A stretch of DNA of 64,000 nt from Pseudomonadota bacterium (lineage in GTDB: Bacteria > Pseudomonadota > Gammaproteobacteria > Steroidobacterales > Steroidobacteraceae), in contig JAEZFW010000035.1 in assembly GCA_023417315.1 (NCBI GenBank), positions 53,769 through 117,768 on the forward strand. The letters are read 5' to 3'. Position numbers and translations under genes: made by a program. Below the pieces are notes generated by a model, which saw only the letters and a list, made by a program, of their open reading frames with translations, ran no database searches and was not told the DNA's origin. Below are positions 1 to 8,201 of this stretch, one piece after another (position 1 is the first letter of the stretch; every line of letters begins with the position of its first letter).

Positions 1-1157
1 AAGAGCGGCGTGTCTTCGGTTGCGAGCAATGTCTGCAGCTCGGGTAGATGTGCGAGCGCCTCGCGCAGTTGCGATAGATCACGCGGTCGGGCGCTCTTGA
101 GCGCAACTCGCCCGAGCGCACGCTCGATGTCGCCGACGTGCCGAAGCAGATCGTGTACCGGCGCATAGAGACCTTGATCGATGAGACGAGAGATGGCGGC
201 GAGCCGCAGCTCGATCGCGTTTCGATCGCGCAGTGGCCGATGTAACCAGCGGCGCAGCTCGCGTGCGCCCATGGCCGTCGCTGTGTGATCGAGCACGGCT
301 GCGACAGTGCATTCGGGTCGATCCGCGAGACTGACGTCGAGCTCGAGATTGCGTCGAGTCGCAGCATCGAGCAGTACGGCATCGCTGCGCACTTCAGTGC
401 GCAGACCGCGCAAGTGCGGAAGCGCAGCCTTTTGTGTATCGCGAACATACTGAAGCAAACACCCTGCCGCGCGGATCGCGAGCGAGAGATTGGCACAGCC
501 AAACCCGGCGAGATCGCGTGTCGCGAACTGCTCGCATAACAACCGCGCGCAACTCTCTTCATCGAAATGCCAGGCGGGTCGTTCACGCATGAACGCGAGG
601 ATGGCCGGCTTCGCCTGTTCAGGCACGAGCACTTCCGCTGGCTTCAGTCGCTCGATTTCGCTCGTGAGCGCTTCATCGCCGCTCGCTTCGAGGACGCTGA
701 ATCGGCCACTCGACAGCTCGAGCCACGCAAGGCCGAAGCGATCGCCGTCCGAGCACAAACTTGCAAGCAAGGTGTCCCGGCGCTCCTCGAGAAAGGCCTC
801 GTCCGTGACGGTCCCAGGTGTGACGACACGAACAACTTGCCGCTCCACCGGACCTTTCGATTTGGCGGGATCGCCGATCTGCTCGCAAATTGCGACGGAC
901 TCGCCGCGCCGCACGAGGCGCGCGATATAGCTTTCCGCGCTGTGATAAGGCACGCCTGCCATCGGAATGGGTTGTCCGGCTGACTGACCGCGCGCAGTGA
1001 GGGTGATGTCGAGCAAGCGCGCCGCGCGCTTCGCGTCCTCGAAGAACAGCTCGTAGAAGTCTCCCATCCGGTAAAAGAGAAGCGCATCAGGACGCTGCGC
1101 TTTGACGCGCAGATACTGCTGCATGACGGGAGTGTGGGATTCGAGCGCGGCGGACAT
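1..1157 (-). CDS. mutS: DNA mismatch repair protein MutS (partial, C-terminus outside window)
   Basis: MutS binds mispaired bases and recruits MutL to start repair. The reverse strand reads open from ATG at 1157 to the window edge, giving about 385 residues of the N-terminal half. The mismatch-binding segment FYRMGDFYELF lies at residues 28-38, with the intercalating Phe and its Glu partner (F34, E36) intact. Connector and core regions follow; the ATPase part would lie beyond position 1. AGGA sits about six bases before the ATG and supports this start. It is transcribed divergently from pncC, with palindrome 1164-1317 between them. No frameshift was seen in the part present. Confidence 0.95.
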   Translation of the reverse strand, partial: MSAALESHTPVMQQYLRVKAQRPDALLFYRMGDFYELFFEDAKRAARLLDITLTARGQSAGQPIPMAGVPYHSAESYIARLVRRGESVAICEQIGDPAKSKGPVERQVVRVVTPGTVTDEAFLEERRDTLLASLCSDGDRFGLAWLELSSGRFSVLEASGDEALTSEIERLKPAEVLVPEQAKPAILAFMRERPAWHFDEESCARLLCEQFATRDLAGFGCANLSLAIRAAGCLLQYVRDTQKAALPHLRGLRTEVRSDAVLLDAATRRNLELDVSLADRPECTVAAVLDHTATAMGARELRRWLHRPLRDRNAIELRLAAISRLIDQGLYAPVHDLLRHVGDIERALGRVALKSARPRDLSQLREALAHLPELQTLLATEDTPL

Positions 1158-1163
1158 TTGTTC

Positions 1164-1317
1164 CTGGGCTGTCGGGTGCTGGGTGACTGGGTACTGGCCA
1201 GAACAAGAAGTCCCGAATTGTGCCTGACGACAATGCCCTTTGTGCGAGAGCGAATCACCGGAGCTCTTTGCTCGAACTTTCAGGCCAGAATCCGACAACC
1301 CAGGACCCGATAGCCCA
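1164..1317. repeat. Long intergenic palindrome, word type GGGTGCT
   Basis: The left arm (1164-1206) is a quasi-tandem run of about 7 nt built on GGG, ending in GGCCAGAA. The right arm (1281-1317) is an imperfect reverse complement. The arms are about 75 nt apart, between the divergent genes mutS and pncC, so a simple terminator role is unlikely. The left arm also fits a three-tetrad G-quadruplex pattern on the + strand: GGG at 1166, 1174, 1181 and 1189, with loops of 4-5 nt. It is a member of the window-wide palindrome family described in the findings. Confidence 0.7.
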
Positions 1318-1359
1318 TTCCGACTTGACGCTTGCCACACACGGCGCTACACGGCTCGC

Positions 1360-1863
1360 ATGACCACGGACATGGATCTCATCGCGCTCGCGACACGTGT
1401 CGGCGCGCATCTACGCGACGCCGAGCGGCGGCTCGTGACGGCCGAGTCTTGCACCGGTGGCTGGATCGGCAAGGCGATCACGGATATCCCGCGGAGCTCC
1501 GACTGGTATCTCGGCGGCGTTGTGGTTTACAGCAATACGCTCAAGCAAGCGTTGCTCGGGGTCTTGCCCTCCACGCTCGCAGCGCATGGTGCGGTCAGCG
1601 AAGAGGTTGCCCGCGAAATGGCGATCGGCGCACTTGAAACTTTGGGCGGCCATATCGCGATCTCGGTCACTGGAATCGCGGGTCCTGACGGAGGGCAGCC
1701 AGGAAAACCTGTCGGCACGGTGTGGTTCGGCTGGGCTTGGCATACCTCCGAGCACGAGATCGAGACTCGAGCCGTGCGAGAACTCTTTTCGGGCGATCGC
1801 GAAACGGTGCGCCGTCAATCGGTCGCGCGTGCGTTACGCGAGATCTTAGTCCTAAATGACTGA
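1360..1863 (+). CDS. pncC: Nicotinamide-nucleotide amidohydrolase PncC (CinA C-terminal domain)
   Basis: PncC deamidates nicotinamide mononucleotide to nicotinate mononucleotide in pyridine nucleotide salvage. The 167-residue product is the stand-alone CinA C-terminal domain, with the family signature TAESCTGGWIGKAIT near residues 28-42, VVYSNTLKQ near 56, and SVTGIAGPDGG near 103. The frame is open further upstream, but the family usually starts just before the first helix, so ATG 1360 is preferred; ATG 1372 is an alternative. It lies next to recA as in many proteobacteria, where cinA/pncC and recA are neighbours. Confidence 0.9.
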   Translation: MTTDMDLIALATRVGAHLRDAERRLVTAESCTGGWIGKAITDIPRSSDWYLGGVVVYSNTLKQALLGVLPSTLAAHGAVSEEVAREMAIGALETLGGHIAISVTGIAGPDGGQPGKPVGTVWFGWAWHTSEHEIETRAVRELFSGDRETVRRQSVARALREILVLND

Positions 1864-1881
1864 ACCTCCTGCGAGTGCGCG

Positions 1882-2421
1882 GTGAGCGTGGAGAAGAAGC
1901 GGCGTTTGTTCTTCGCGCTTTGGCCCTCCGACGCGCAGCAGCAAGCGATCGAAACATCGATGCGGTCGCGAGTGGAGTCGAGCCGCGGTCGCGCGATCCC
2001 CGCGCGCAACATTCACGTTACGCTCGCTTTTCTAGGCAGTGTTGCGGAATCTCGCATCGATGCGGTCAACGCCTGTGCTGATGCAGTTCGCGGCGTTCCG
2101 TTCGAGATGGAGTTCGATCAGCTGGAAACTTGGGCTCGCGCACATGTGCTCTGTCTGACTGCGAGCAGCATCCCAGCGGAGCTTGCGCGCATCGAGGAGC
2201 AGTTGCGATTCAAACTCTTGAGCGAACATTTCGAAATTCGGCAAGAGGAGTACCGTCCGCACGTGACGCTTGCTCGCGACGTTAAGCGGCGCAGTCATCG
2301 CGAAGCGATCGAAGCAATTGGATGGCGCGTCGTCGATTTCGTGCTCGTCCACTCGCGTTCTGGACCGTCTGGTTCAGAGTACGAGGTGGTGGAGCGCTGG
2401 GCACTAGCCAGAAGTGGTTAG
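1882..2421 (+). CDS. thpR: RNA 2',3'-cyclic phosphodiesterase (2H family)
   Basis: This 2H phosphoesterase opens 2',3'-cyclic phosphates to 2'-phosphates (formerly called 2'-5' RNA ligase). The two catalytic HxT motifs are visible as HVTLAF near residue 45 and HVTLAR near residue 126, in the usual 180-residue length. The start is GTG 1882; no ATG fits. The last four codons (AGA AGT GGT TAG, giving R-S-G-stop) lie in the left arm of the palindrome that begins at 2411, so the C-terminus and stop codon are supplied by the repeat. The same RSG-stop ending occurs in moaE at 45766. Confidence 0.9.
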   Translation: MSVEKKRRLFFALWPSDAQQQAIETSMRSRVESSRGRAIPARNIHVTLAFLGSVAESRIDAVNACADAVRGVPFEMEFDQLETWARAHVLCLTASSIPAELARIEEQLRFKLLSEHFEIRQEEYRPHVTLARDVKRRSHREAIEAIGWRVVDFVLVHSRSGPSGSEYEVVERWALARSG

Positions 2422-2564
2422 TGGTCAGCGGTTTGTGGCTAGTCAGAGACGCTCGCCGTGCCAGAGATCGCCGTCGCATCCGAGTTCCGATCGCAGCACT
2501 ACGTCCCCCTAAGCACGCAGCAGCGGTTCTGGAGTCACCCTAACCACTAGCCACTAACCACTTC
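2411..2564. repeat. Long intergenic palindrome, word type GTGGTTA
   Basis: The left arm starts GAA at 2411, followed by 7-nt words GTGGTTA, GTGGTCA, GCGGTTT and GTGGCTA, and ends GTCAGAG (2442-2448). The right arm (2540-2564) is the reverse complement of GAA plus GTGGTTA, GTGGCTA and GTGGTTA. About 91 nt of unrelated sequence separates the arms. It lies between thpR and recA on the same strand and could terminate thpR transcription. It supplies the thpR stop codon. Confidence 0.85.
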
Positions 2565-2594
2565 AAGCAAGAAATTCTTGCGAACGCCGAGATA

Positions 2595-2626
2595 ATGACA
2601 TCCTTTGTCATGTTCGCTTGTACAAT
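2595..2626 (+). promoter_or_regulatory. Candidate recA operator and -10 element
   Basis: A perfect inverted repeat ATGACA-5nt-TGTCAT occupies 2595-2611, and TACAAT at 2621-2626 resembles a -10 box, about 75 nt before the recA start. I see no CTGT-N8-ACAG enterobacterial SOS box. The dyad sits where a LexA operator would overlap the promoter, so it may be this lineage's SOS box. That is inference; LexA sites differ widely between groups. Confidence 0.45.
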
Positions 2627-2702
2627 ACTAGCCATCACCGCCACTCCTAAACGCACTCGTCGGAGGCGGCATCGTTAACTCACTCACCGGGGCTGAACAC
2701 CG

Positions 2703-3725
2703 ATGGAAGAGAATCGCAAGAAGGCGCTCGTCGCCGCGCTCGGGCAGATCGAAAAGCAATTCGGCAAGGGCTCGGTCATGCGCCTGGGCGATGCGAGCTC
2801 GACATACGATGTCGAAGCAATTTCGACCGGCTCGTTGGGTCTAGACATCGCGCTCGGTGTCGGCGGGTTGCCGCGCGGACGGGTTATCGAAATCTATGGT
2901 CCTGAGTCCTCGGGCAAGACGACGCTCACGCTGCAAGTCATCGCAGAGGCCCAGCGCGCTGGTGGTACGGCGGCATTCGTGGACGCAGAGCACGCGCTCG
3001 ACCCTGTGTATGCCGAGAAGCTCGGCGTCAACGTGAAGGAATTGCTCGTCTCGCAACCTGATACCGGCGAGCAAGCTCTCGAGATCACGGACATGCTCGT
3101 GCGCTCGGGTGCGGTGGACATCATCGTCGTCGACTCTGTGGCGGCTCTGACGCCCAAAGCCGAAATCGAAGGCGAGATGGGAGATGCTCACGTTGGCCTG
3201 CAAGCCCGCCTCATGTCGCAGGCTTTGCGTAAGCTCACGGGCAACATCAAGCGCTCGAACACGATCGTCATCTTCATCAACCAGATTCGCATGAAGATCG
3301 GTGTGATGTTCGGCAATCCAGAGACGACCACGGGCGGCAACGCGCTCAAGTTTTACGCCTCCGTGCGACTCGACATTCGTCGCATCGGTGCACTGAAGAA
3401 CGGCGAAGAAGTCATCGGTAATCAAACCCGGGTGAAGGTCGTCAAGAACAAGGTCGCCCCGCCGTTCCGTGAGGCCGAGTTCGAGATCATGTATGGCCAG
3501 GGGATTTCCCGCGTCGGCGAGATCATCGACATGGGCGTGCTGCACGGCTTCGTGGAGAAGTCAGGCTCTTGGTACAGCTATAACGGCGAACGCATCGGTC
3601 AAGGCAAGGAGAATGCGCGCACATTCCTGACGCAGCATCCGGAAATCGCTCAGGACATCGAAACCAGGCTTCGCGAGAAACTGCTGCCTGCCAAGCGCAG
3701 TGAGGCAGTTAAGGACGAGGCGTAG
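2703..3725 (+). CDS. recA: Recombinase RecA
   Basis: RecA forms filaments on single-stranded DNA, drives strand exchange and triggers LexA self-cleavage. The 340-residue protein is full length. Walker A GPESSGKT lies at residues 66-73, Walker B IIVVDSVAAL near 140, and the L2 loop segment with FINQIRMKIGVMFGNPETTTGG near 195-215. The C-terminus is short and mixed-charge (KRSEAVKDEA). recX follows after 26 nt. The ATG has only a weak GGGG upstream. A dyad and -10 element upstream suggest stress regulation. Confidence 0.99.
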   Translation: MEENRKKALVAALGQIEKQFGKGSVMRLGDASSTYDVEAISTGSLGLDIALGVGGLPRGRVIEIYGPESSGKTTLTLQVIAEAQRAGGTAAFVDAEHALDPVYAEKLGVNVKELLVSQPDTGEQALEITDMLVRSGAVDIIVVDSVAALTPKAEIEGEMGDAHVGLQARLMSQALRKLTGNIKRSNTIVIFINQIRMKIGVMFGNPETTTGGNALKFYASVRLDIRRIGALKNGEEVIGNQTRVKVVKNKVAPPFREAEFEIMYGQGISRVGEIIDMGVLHGFVEKSGSWYSYNGERIGQGKENARTFLTQHPEIAQDIETRLREKLLPAKRSEAVKDEA

Positions 3726-3751
3726 CGATACCGGTCGTTGGCGGGCCAGCT

Positions 3752-4291
3752 ATGGCCAGCAATCACGATACGACCCCGCCCGCGGGTGGGGTCGATCCAG
3801 AGAAGAAGCTAGAAGCCGCGGCTGTTCGGCTCCTCGCACGGCGCGAGCATGGCACCGCCGAGCTCAAACGCAAGCTCATCCAGAAGGGCTACGGCGCCGA
3901 ATCTGTCGAGCGCGTCGTCCAGAAGCTCGGTGCCAAGCGTCTCGTGTCAGACGAGCGATTCGTTTCGAGCTTCGTTGATCATCACGCCAAGCGGGGACAG
4001 GGCCCCGTACGCATCAAATCCGAGCTGCGCCAGCAAGGCATCGAAGCCGAATCTATTGAAGTTGCTCTAGAGGGCGCTGATATAGATTGGAACGAGCTGG
4101 CCGGGGCCGTTCGCCGGCGGAAGTTTGGGTCCGGACGACCGCGCTCCACCGTCGAACGTGCAAAGCAGGCCCGCTTCCTTCAATATCGCGGGTTTACCGC
4201 CGATCAGATCCGCGCCGCTCTGAAAGATGAGGGTGGGAGCGACTTTGCGGGCGACGAGCCAGATACACCCGATTCGGGTTGGCTCGACTGA
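3752..4291 (+). CDS. recX: Regulatory protein RecX
   Basis: RecX caps RecA filaments and limits their growth. The 179-residue product has the three tandem three-helix repeats of the family: ARREHGTAELKRKL near 30, KRLVSDERFVSSFVDHHAKRG near 65, and a third repeat near 135 (FLQYRGFTADQIRAAL). It is slightly longer than usual because of a polar N-terminal leader. Its position directly after recA is the classical arrangement, and the two are probably co-transcribed. Confidence 0.93.
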   Translation: MASNHDTTPPAGGVDPEKKLEAAAVRLLARREHGTAELKRKLIQKGYGAESVERVVQKLGAKRLVSDERFVSSFVDHHAKRGQGPVRIKSELRQQGIEAESIEVALEGADIDWNELAGAVRRRKFGSGRPRSTVERAKQARFLQYRGFTADQIRAALKDEGGSDFAGDEPDTPDSGWLD

Positions 4292-4304
4292 AGATGCCCC
4301 CACG

Positions 4305-4335
4305 CTAACCCTCCCCCCGCGAGCGCGGAGGAGGG
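4305..4335. repeat. CTAACCCTCCCCC-type hairpin repeat, copy 1
   Basis: CTAACCCTCCCCCCGCG is followed by a CGCGGAGGAGGG arm, making a GC-rich hairpin just after recX. A close copy lies at 16814-16841. Similar C-run/G-run hairpins are dispersed intergenic repeats in many proteobacteria. It may act as a terminator or mRNA 3'-end stabiliser for recA-recX, though no T-run follows. Confidence 0.55.
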
Positions 4336-4454
4336 AACCGGACTGCTCGCGAAAGGCAGTGAGGCATCGTCTCCCTCAATGCGGCCCATTGAGACAGCGA
4401 CTTGGACGGGTGACAGCTTTTGTGATTGTGTAGGGCACGTTGACGCGGATGCGT

Positions 4455-4492
4455 CTCCGACTAACCACTGACCACTGACCACTAACCACTTC
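4455..4492. repeat. Single palindrome arm of GTGGTTA type in the alaS leader
   Basis: On the reverse strand this reads GAA, then GTGGTTA, GTGGTCA, GTGGTCA, GTGGTTA, then GTCGGAG: four exact 7-nt units with the same ends as the arms at 2411 and 47650. No matching arm is visible in the recX-alaS gap. It ends six bases before the alaS ATG, so it occupies the position where a ribosome binding site would be. Confidence 0.75.
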
Positions 4493-4498
4493 CTCAGT

Positions 4499-7147
4499 AT
4501 GACCAAGCGCCTTTCTAGCGCCGAGCTTCGTTCGCTGTTCCTGCGATTCTTCAAGGACCGTGGGCATCAGATTGTGCCCTCGAGCTCCCTCGTTCCCGGG
4601 AACGATCCAACGCTGCTGTTCACGAACGCGGGCATGGTGCAGTTCAAGGATGTGTTCTTGGGGAAGGACAAGCGCAACTACTCGCGCGCTGCGAGCTCGC
4701 AGCGATGCGTACGCGCCGGAGGTAAGCACAACGATCTCGAGAACGTCGGCTACACCGCTCGACACCACACGTTCTTCGAGATGCTCGGCAACTTCAGCTT
4801 CGGCGACTACTTCAAGAAGGATGCGATTCGATTCGGTTGGGATTTCGTCACCGGCAAGGAGTGGCTCGGAATCGACGCGGATCGTCTCATGGTGACGGTC
4901 TACCAATCCGACGATGAGGCCTACGACGTCTGGCACAAGGACATTGGGCTGTCAGCGGAGCGTATCGTCCGCATCGGCGACAAGCCAGGCGGCGGCTCGG
5001 ATAACTTCTGGCAGATGGGCGAGACGGGGCCGTGCGGCCCGTGCACCGAGATCTTTTATGACCATGGCGCGCACATCCCGGGCGGACCGCCGGGCTCCCC
5101 TGATGCAGACGGCGATCGCTGGATCGAGATTTGGAATCTCGTCTTCATGCAGTTCGATCGATCGACCGAGGGCGTATTGACGCCTCTACCGAAGCCGTCC
5201 GTCGATACGGGCATGGGGCTCGAGCGCACGGCCGCGGTGATGCAAGGCGTGCATTCGAATTATGAGATCGACCTGTTCGTCAATCTCATCAAGGCGGCCG
5301 CAGATGCGACACACACGAGCGATCTCACTTCGAGCTCGTTGCGCGTGATTGCCGATCACATTCGTGCTTGCTCGTTCTTGATCGCCGATGGAGTGCTGCC
5401 ATCGAACGAGGGGCGCGGCTATGTGCTCCGACGCATCATTCGGCGTGCCATTCGCCATGGCTACAAGCTCGGGCAGACGCAGCCGTTCTTTCATAGTCTC
5501 GTCGAGGCGCTCGAAAAAGAGATGGGCGAGGCCTACCCCGAGCTCAAGACGCAGCGTGCGTACGTCGAGCGCGTGCTCAAGCAGGAAGAGGAGCGATTCG
5601 CGGAAACGTTGTCTCAAGGCATGACGCTGCTGGATCAGGCGATTGCGTCGTTGAGCGGCAAGCAGATTCCCGGTGAAACCGTCTTCCGTCTTTACGATAC
5701 GTACGGCTTCCCCGTCGATCTCACTGCGGACATCGCGCGTGAACGCGGACTTTCGATCGACCAAGAGGGTTTTGAAGTCGCCATGGAGGCACAGCGCGAA
5801 CGCGCGCGTGCGGCGAGCAAGTTCGGTGTCGATCTACGCGCTGGCGTGACGGTCGAGGGCAAGACGAATTTCAGCGGTTATGAGCAATTGGCCGATCGCG
5901 GTACGGTCGTCGCGCTGTTCAAAGGCACGGAGCGCGTGGAGTTGCTGAAGGCGGGCGAGACGGGTCAAGTCATACTCGACCACACGCCCTTCTACGCGGA
6001 AAGCGGCGGCCAAGTTGGCGATGCCGGGACGCTGGTCGGGCTCACGAGCGCGATTGAGTTCGATGTGGAAGACACGCAGAAGCTCGGCCAGGCATATGCG
6101 CATATCGGCCGACTCAAGTCCGGAGAGCTGAAGGTCGGTGAGCAATTGGAAGCTCGTGTGGACGGCCCGCGGCGCGTTGCGATCATGGCGAACCATTCGG
6201 CGACGCACTTGTTACATGCCGCCCTTCGCAAGGTCCTGGGCACGCATGTGACGCAGAAGGGTTCGCTCGTTGCGCCCGATCGTTTGCGTTTCGACTTCTC
6301 CCACTTCGCTGCCGTGACGCCGGAAGAGCTTCAGGAGATCGAGCGGCTCGTCAATTCGGTCATCCGTTCGAATTCGGCGGCCGAAACGAAATTGATGAAG
6401 TACGACGACGCGGTCGCATCTGGTGCGATGGCACTCTTCGGCGAGAAGTACGACGACGAAGTGCGCGTGCTTAGATTCGGCGACTTCTCGACTGAGCTTT
6501 GTGGCGGTACGCATGTAACTCGCGTCGGTGACATCGGCTTGTTCAAGATCGTGAGCGAAGGCGGTGTAGCCGCAGGTGTGCGGCGCATCGAGGCGGTCAC
6601 GAGCGAGGGTGCATACGAATATGTGGCGCAGTCCGAACGCACGCTGCGCGAGGTCGGGCAGATGCTGCGCGCCGGCCGCGACGATCTCGAAGACAAGGTG
6701 CGCCAGGTCCTGGATCGCCAGCGTCGACTCGAAAAGGAGATTGCTGCGCTGAAATCGAAGCTCGCGAGCGGGCAGGGTGGCGATCTGACGAGCACGGCTG
6801 TCGATGTCGCCGGACTGAAGGTCGTCGCGACTCGAATCGACGGTGCAGATGCACCTGCACTGCGGGATGCTGTCGATCAGCTCAAGAACAAGCTGAAGTC
6901 TGCCGCGATCGTTCTTGCATCCGTGCAGGACAACAAAGTGATTCTCATCGCAGGCGTGACCGCGGATCAGACCGACGTCATCAAGGCCGGCGATCTCGTG
7001 AACGTGGTCGCGCAGAAGATCGGCGGTCGCGGCGGCGGTCGCGCGGATCTCGCGCAAGCGGGTGGGAACGATCCTACAAAGCTCGATGAGGCGCTCGCGT
7101 CCGTCGTGCCGTGGGTCGAATCCCAACGTCTCGTGCGCTCGGCATGA
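4499..7147 (+). CDS. alaS: Alanine--tRNA ligase
   Basis: AlaRS charges tRNA-Ala and clears mischarged Ser/Gly. The 882-residue length is normal. The N-terminal class II catalytic core starts LRSLFLRFFKDRGHQIVPSS, and the editing domain contains HSATHLLHAALR near 565 with the Zn-site partner CGGTH near 670. The C-terminal DHHA1/C-Ala part ends near GGRGGGRADLAQAGG. The start codon is preceded not by a Shine-Dalgarno sequence but by the heptad repeat arm 4455-4492. In many gammaproteobacteria lysC sits between alaS and csrA; here it does not. Confidence 0.98.
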   Translation: MTKRLSSAELRSLFLRFFKDRGHQIVPSSSLVPGNDPTLLFTNAGMVQFKDVFLGKDKRNYSRAASSQRCVRAGGKHNDLENVGYTARHHTFFEMLGNFSFGDYFKKDAIRFGWDFVTGKEWLGIDADRLMVTVYQSDDEAYDVWHKDIGLSAERIVRIGDKPGGGSDNFWQMGETGPCGPCTEIFYDHGAHIPGGPPGSPDADGDRWIEIWNLVFMQFDRSTEGVLTPLPKPSVDTGMGLERTAAVMQGVHSNYEIDLFVNLIKAAADATHTSDLTSSSLRVIADHIRACSFLIADGVLPSNEGRGYVLRRIIRRAIRHGYKLGQTQPFFHSLVEALEKEMGEAYPELKTQRAYVERVLKQEEERFAETLSQGMTLLDQAIASLSGKQIPGETVFRLYDTYGFPVDLTADIARERGLSIDQEGFEVAMEAQRERARAASKFGVDLRAGVTVEGKTNFSGYEQLADRGTVVALFKGTERVELLKAGETGQVILDHTPFYAESGGQVGDAGTLVGLTSAIEFDVEDTQKLGQAYAHIGRLKSGELKVGEQLEARVDGPRRVAIMANHSATHLLHAALRKVLGTHVTQKGSLVAPDRLRFDFSHFAAVTPEELQEIERLVNSVIRSNSAAETKLMKYDDAVASGAMALFGEKYDDEVRVLRFGDFSTELCGGTHVTRVGDIGLFKIVSEGGVAAGVRRIEAVTSEGAYEYVAQSERTLREVGQMLRAGRDDLEDKVRQVLDRQRRLEKEIAALKSKLASGQGGDLTSTAVDVAGLKVVATRIDGADAPALRDAVDQLKNKLKSAAIVLASVQDNKVILIAGVTADQTDVIKAGDLVNVVAQKIGGRGGGRADLAQAGGNDPTKLDEALASVVPWVESQRLVRSA

Positions 7148-7458
7148 ACTCGATCGATTGTCGACAGAACTTACAGGCGTGCGATTCGTTTGTTGAGTTG
7201 GGTATACATCGGGGCTCACTTCGGGGCAGCGGCAACTCCGATTCGCGTATGTTTTTCGCACGGCGAACATAACGCGAAAAATCTTGATTTCCTGTGAGGG
7301 AGATTTCGATTTATCAGGGAAATCCCGATCCCCAGTACGTGCTGGTGTGGCCTAACCTCGATCACGAGTGGATGATGCGGCGAGCTGTGGGAGGGCAGTG
7401 ATTTCCACTGCCGGCAAGCTGCCTCAAGCCTCTCGGCTGACAAAGCAAGGAGCGAACC
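7148..7458. other. alaS-csrA intergenic region
   Basis: These 311 nt carry no credible gene. The section near 7265-7330 is noticeably AT-richer and probably contains the csrA promoter(s). A strong ribosome binding site AAGGAG lies nine bases before the csrA ATG at 7459. GGCAGTGATTTCCACTGCC around 7395 can form a short hairpin. Confidence 0.5.
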
Positions 7459-7674
7459 ATGTTGATTCTGACAAGGCGCGTCGGTGAAACCGTGATGATA
7501 GGTAACGACATCACAGTGACCGTGCTAGGCGTCAAAGGCAACCAGGTCCGAGTCGGCGTGAATGCGCCGAAGGAAGTTGCCGTGCATCGCGAAGAGATCT
7601 ACGAACGCATCAAGCGTGAAGAGCAAGCTGCCGGCGGCGCGGTGAAGCGTCCTATGACCGGCTCGGGCTCCTGA
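7459..7674 (+). CDS. csrA: Carbon storage regulator CsrA
   Basis: CsrA is a dimeric RNA-binding protein that blocks translation by binding GGA in leader hairpins. The 71 residues begin MLILTRRVGETVMIG and contain the RNA-contact region RVGVNAPKEVAVHREEIY, then a Gly/Lys-rich tail. The start has a very good Shine-Dalgarno (AAGGAG). Location after alaS and before tRNA-Ser is a conserved gammaproteobacterial arrangement. Confidence 0.97.
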   Translation: MLILTRRVGETVMIGNDITVTVLGVKGNQVRVGVNAPKEVAVHREEIYERIKREEQAAGGAVKRPMTGSGS

Positions 7675-7991
7675 TCCGTCCAGATCACGTCGATCGAGCA
7701 CCCGCAGGGTGACGCGTCAGCGCCACCTTGCGGCTGCAAACCAGCTTTTCGCTCCCGTAAGTCTTTACGTATTCGGCCTTGGCCAGTATTCTTGCCGGCC
7801 TTTCGCGGACCCAGTTCGGCTCGTGGAAGTCCACACGAAGGACCGTCGTTGTTCCGGCATCTGAGCTCGCTCATCGGCCGGGCTCCACAAAATCGCTGGA
7901 GCGTTTCGAACGTCGTGATTGCTCGGTAGCGCGAGCGAGAGCGCGCACCCGCTGGGGTGCACATGGAGAGTGAGGTTGGCAGATTAGCGCC
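7675..7991. other. csrA-tRNA-Ser intergenic region
   Basis: No credible gene is visible in these 317 nt. Two short GC-rich inverted repeats occur: CACCCGCAGGGTG near 7699 and GCACCCGCTGGGGTGC near 7948. The first could end csrA transcription. The tRNA promoter must lie in the last part, but I cannot assign it with confidence. Confidence 0.4.
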
Positions 7992-8082
7992 GGAGAGATG
8001 GCCGAGTGGTCGAAGGCGCACCCCTGCTAAGGGTGTATGGGTCTAAAGCCCATCGAGGGTTCGAATCCCTCTCTCTCCGCCA
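7992..8082 (+). tRNA. tRNA-Ser (anticodon GCT)
   Basis: The acceptor stem GGAGAGA pairs with TCTCTCC, followed by G and an encoded CCA. The anticodon stem CACCC/GGGTG encloses the loop CTGCTAA, giving anticodon GCT for AGC/AGT serine codons. A long variable arm lies between the anticodon stem and the T arm (GGTTCGAATCC), as expected for a class II tRNA of 91 nt. Confidence 0.96.
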
Positions 8083-8116
8083 GATCGGCCGAGAGAAATG
8101 AACGAAAAGAACGATT

Positions 8117-8193
8117 GCGCCCGTAGCTCAGTTGGATAGAGCGCATGGCTACGAACCATGAGGTCGGGAGTTCGAATCTCTCCGGGCGCGCCA
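8117..8193 (+). tRNA. tRNA-Arg (anticodon ACG)
   Basis: The acceptor stem GCGCCCG pairs with CGGGCGC, followed by G and an encoded CCA. The anticodon stem CATGG/CCATG encloses CTACGAA, so the anticodon is ACG (inosine-modified, reading CGN arginine codons). The T loop TTCGAAT is normal. It is 34 nt after tRNA-Ser and probably on the same transcript. Confidence 0.96.
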
Positions 8194-8201
8194 TATGAAC
8201 T

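Noticed and set aside
2570..2702. Enterobacterial LexA box or Bacillus/alpha-type SOS box before recA
   Set aside because: No CTGT-N8-ACAG, GAAC-N4-GTTC or GTTC-N7-GTTC was found; only the ATGACA/TGTCAT dyad stands out.
6212..7270. Antisense open frame of 352 residues opposite alaS
   Set aside because: AlaRS motifs are continuous on the plus strand; the antisense frame has none and also runs into the alaS-csrA gap.
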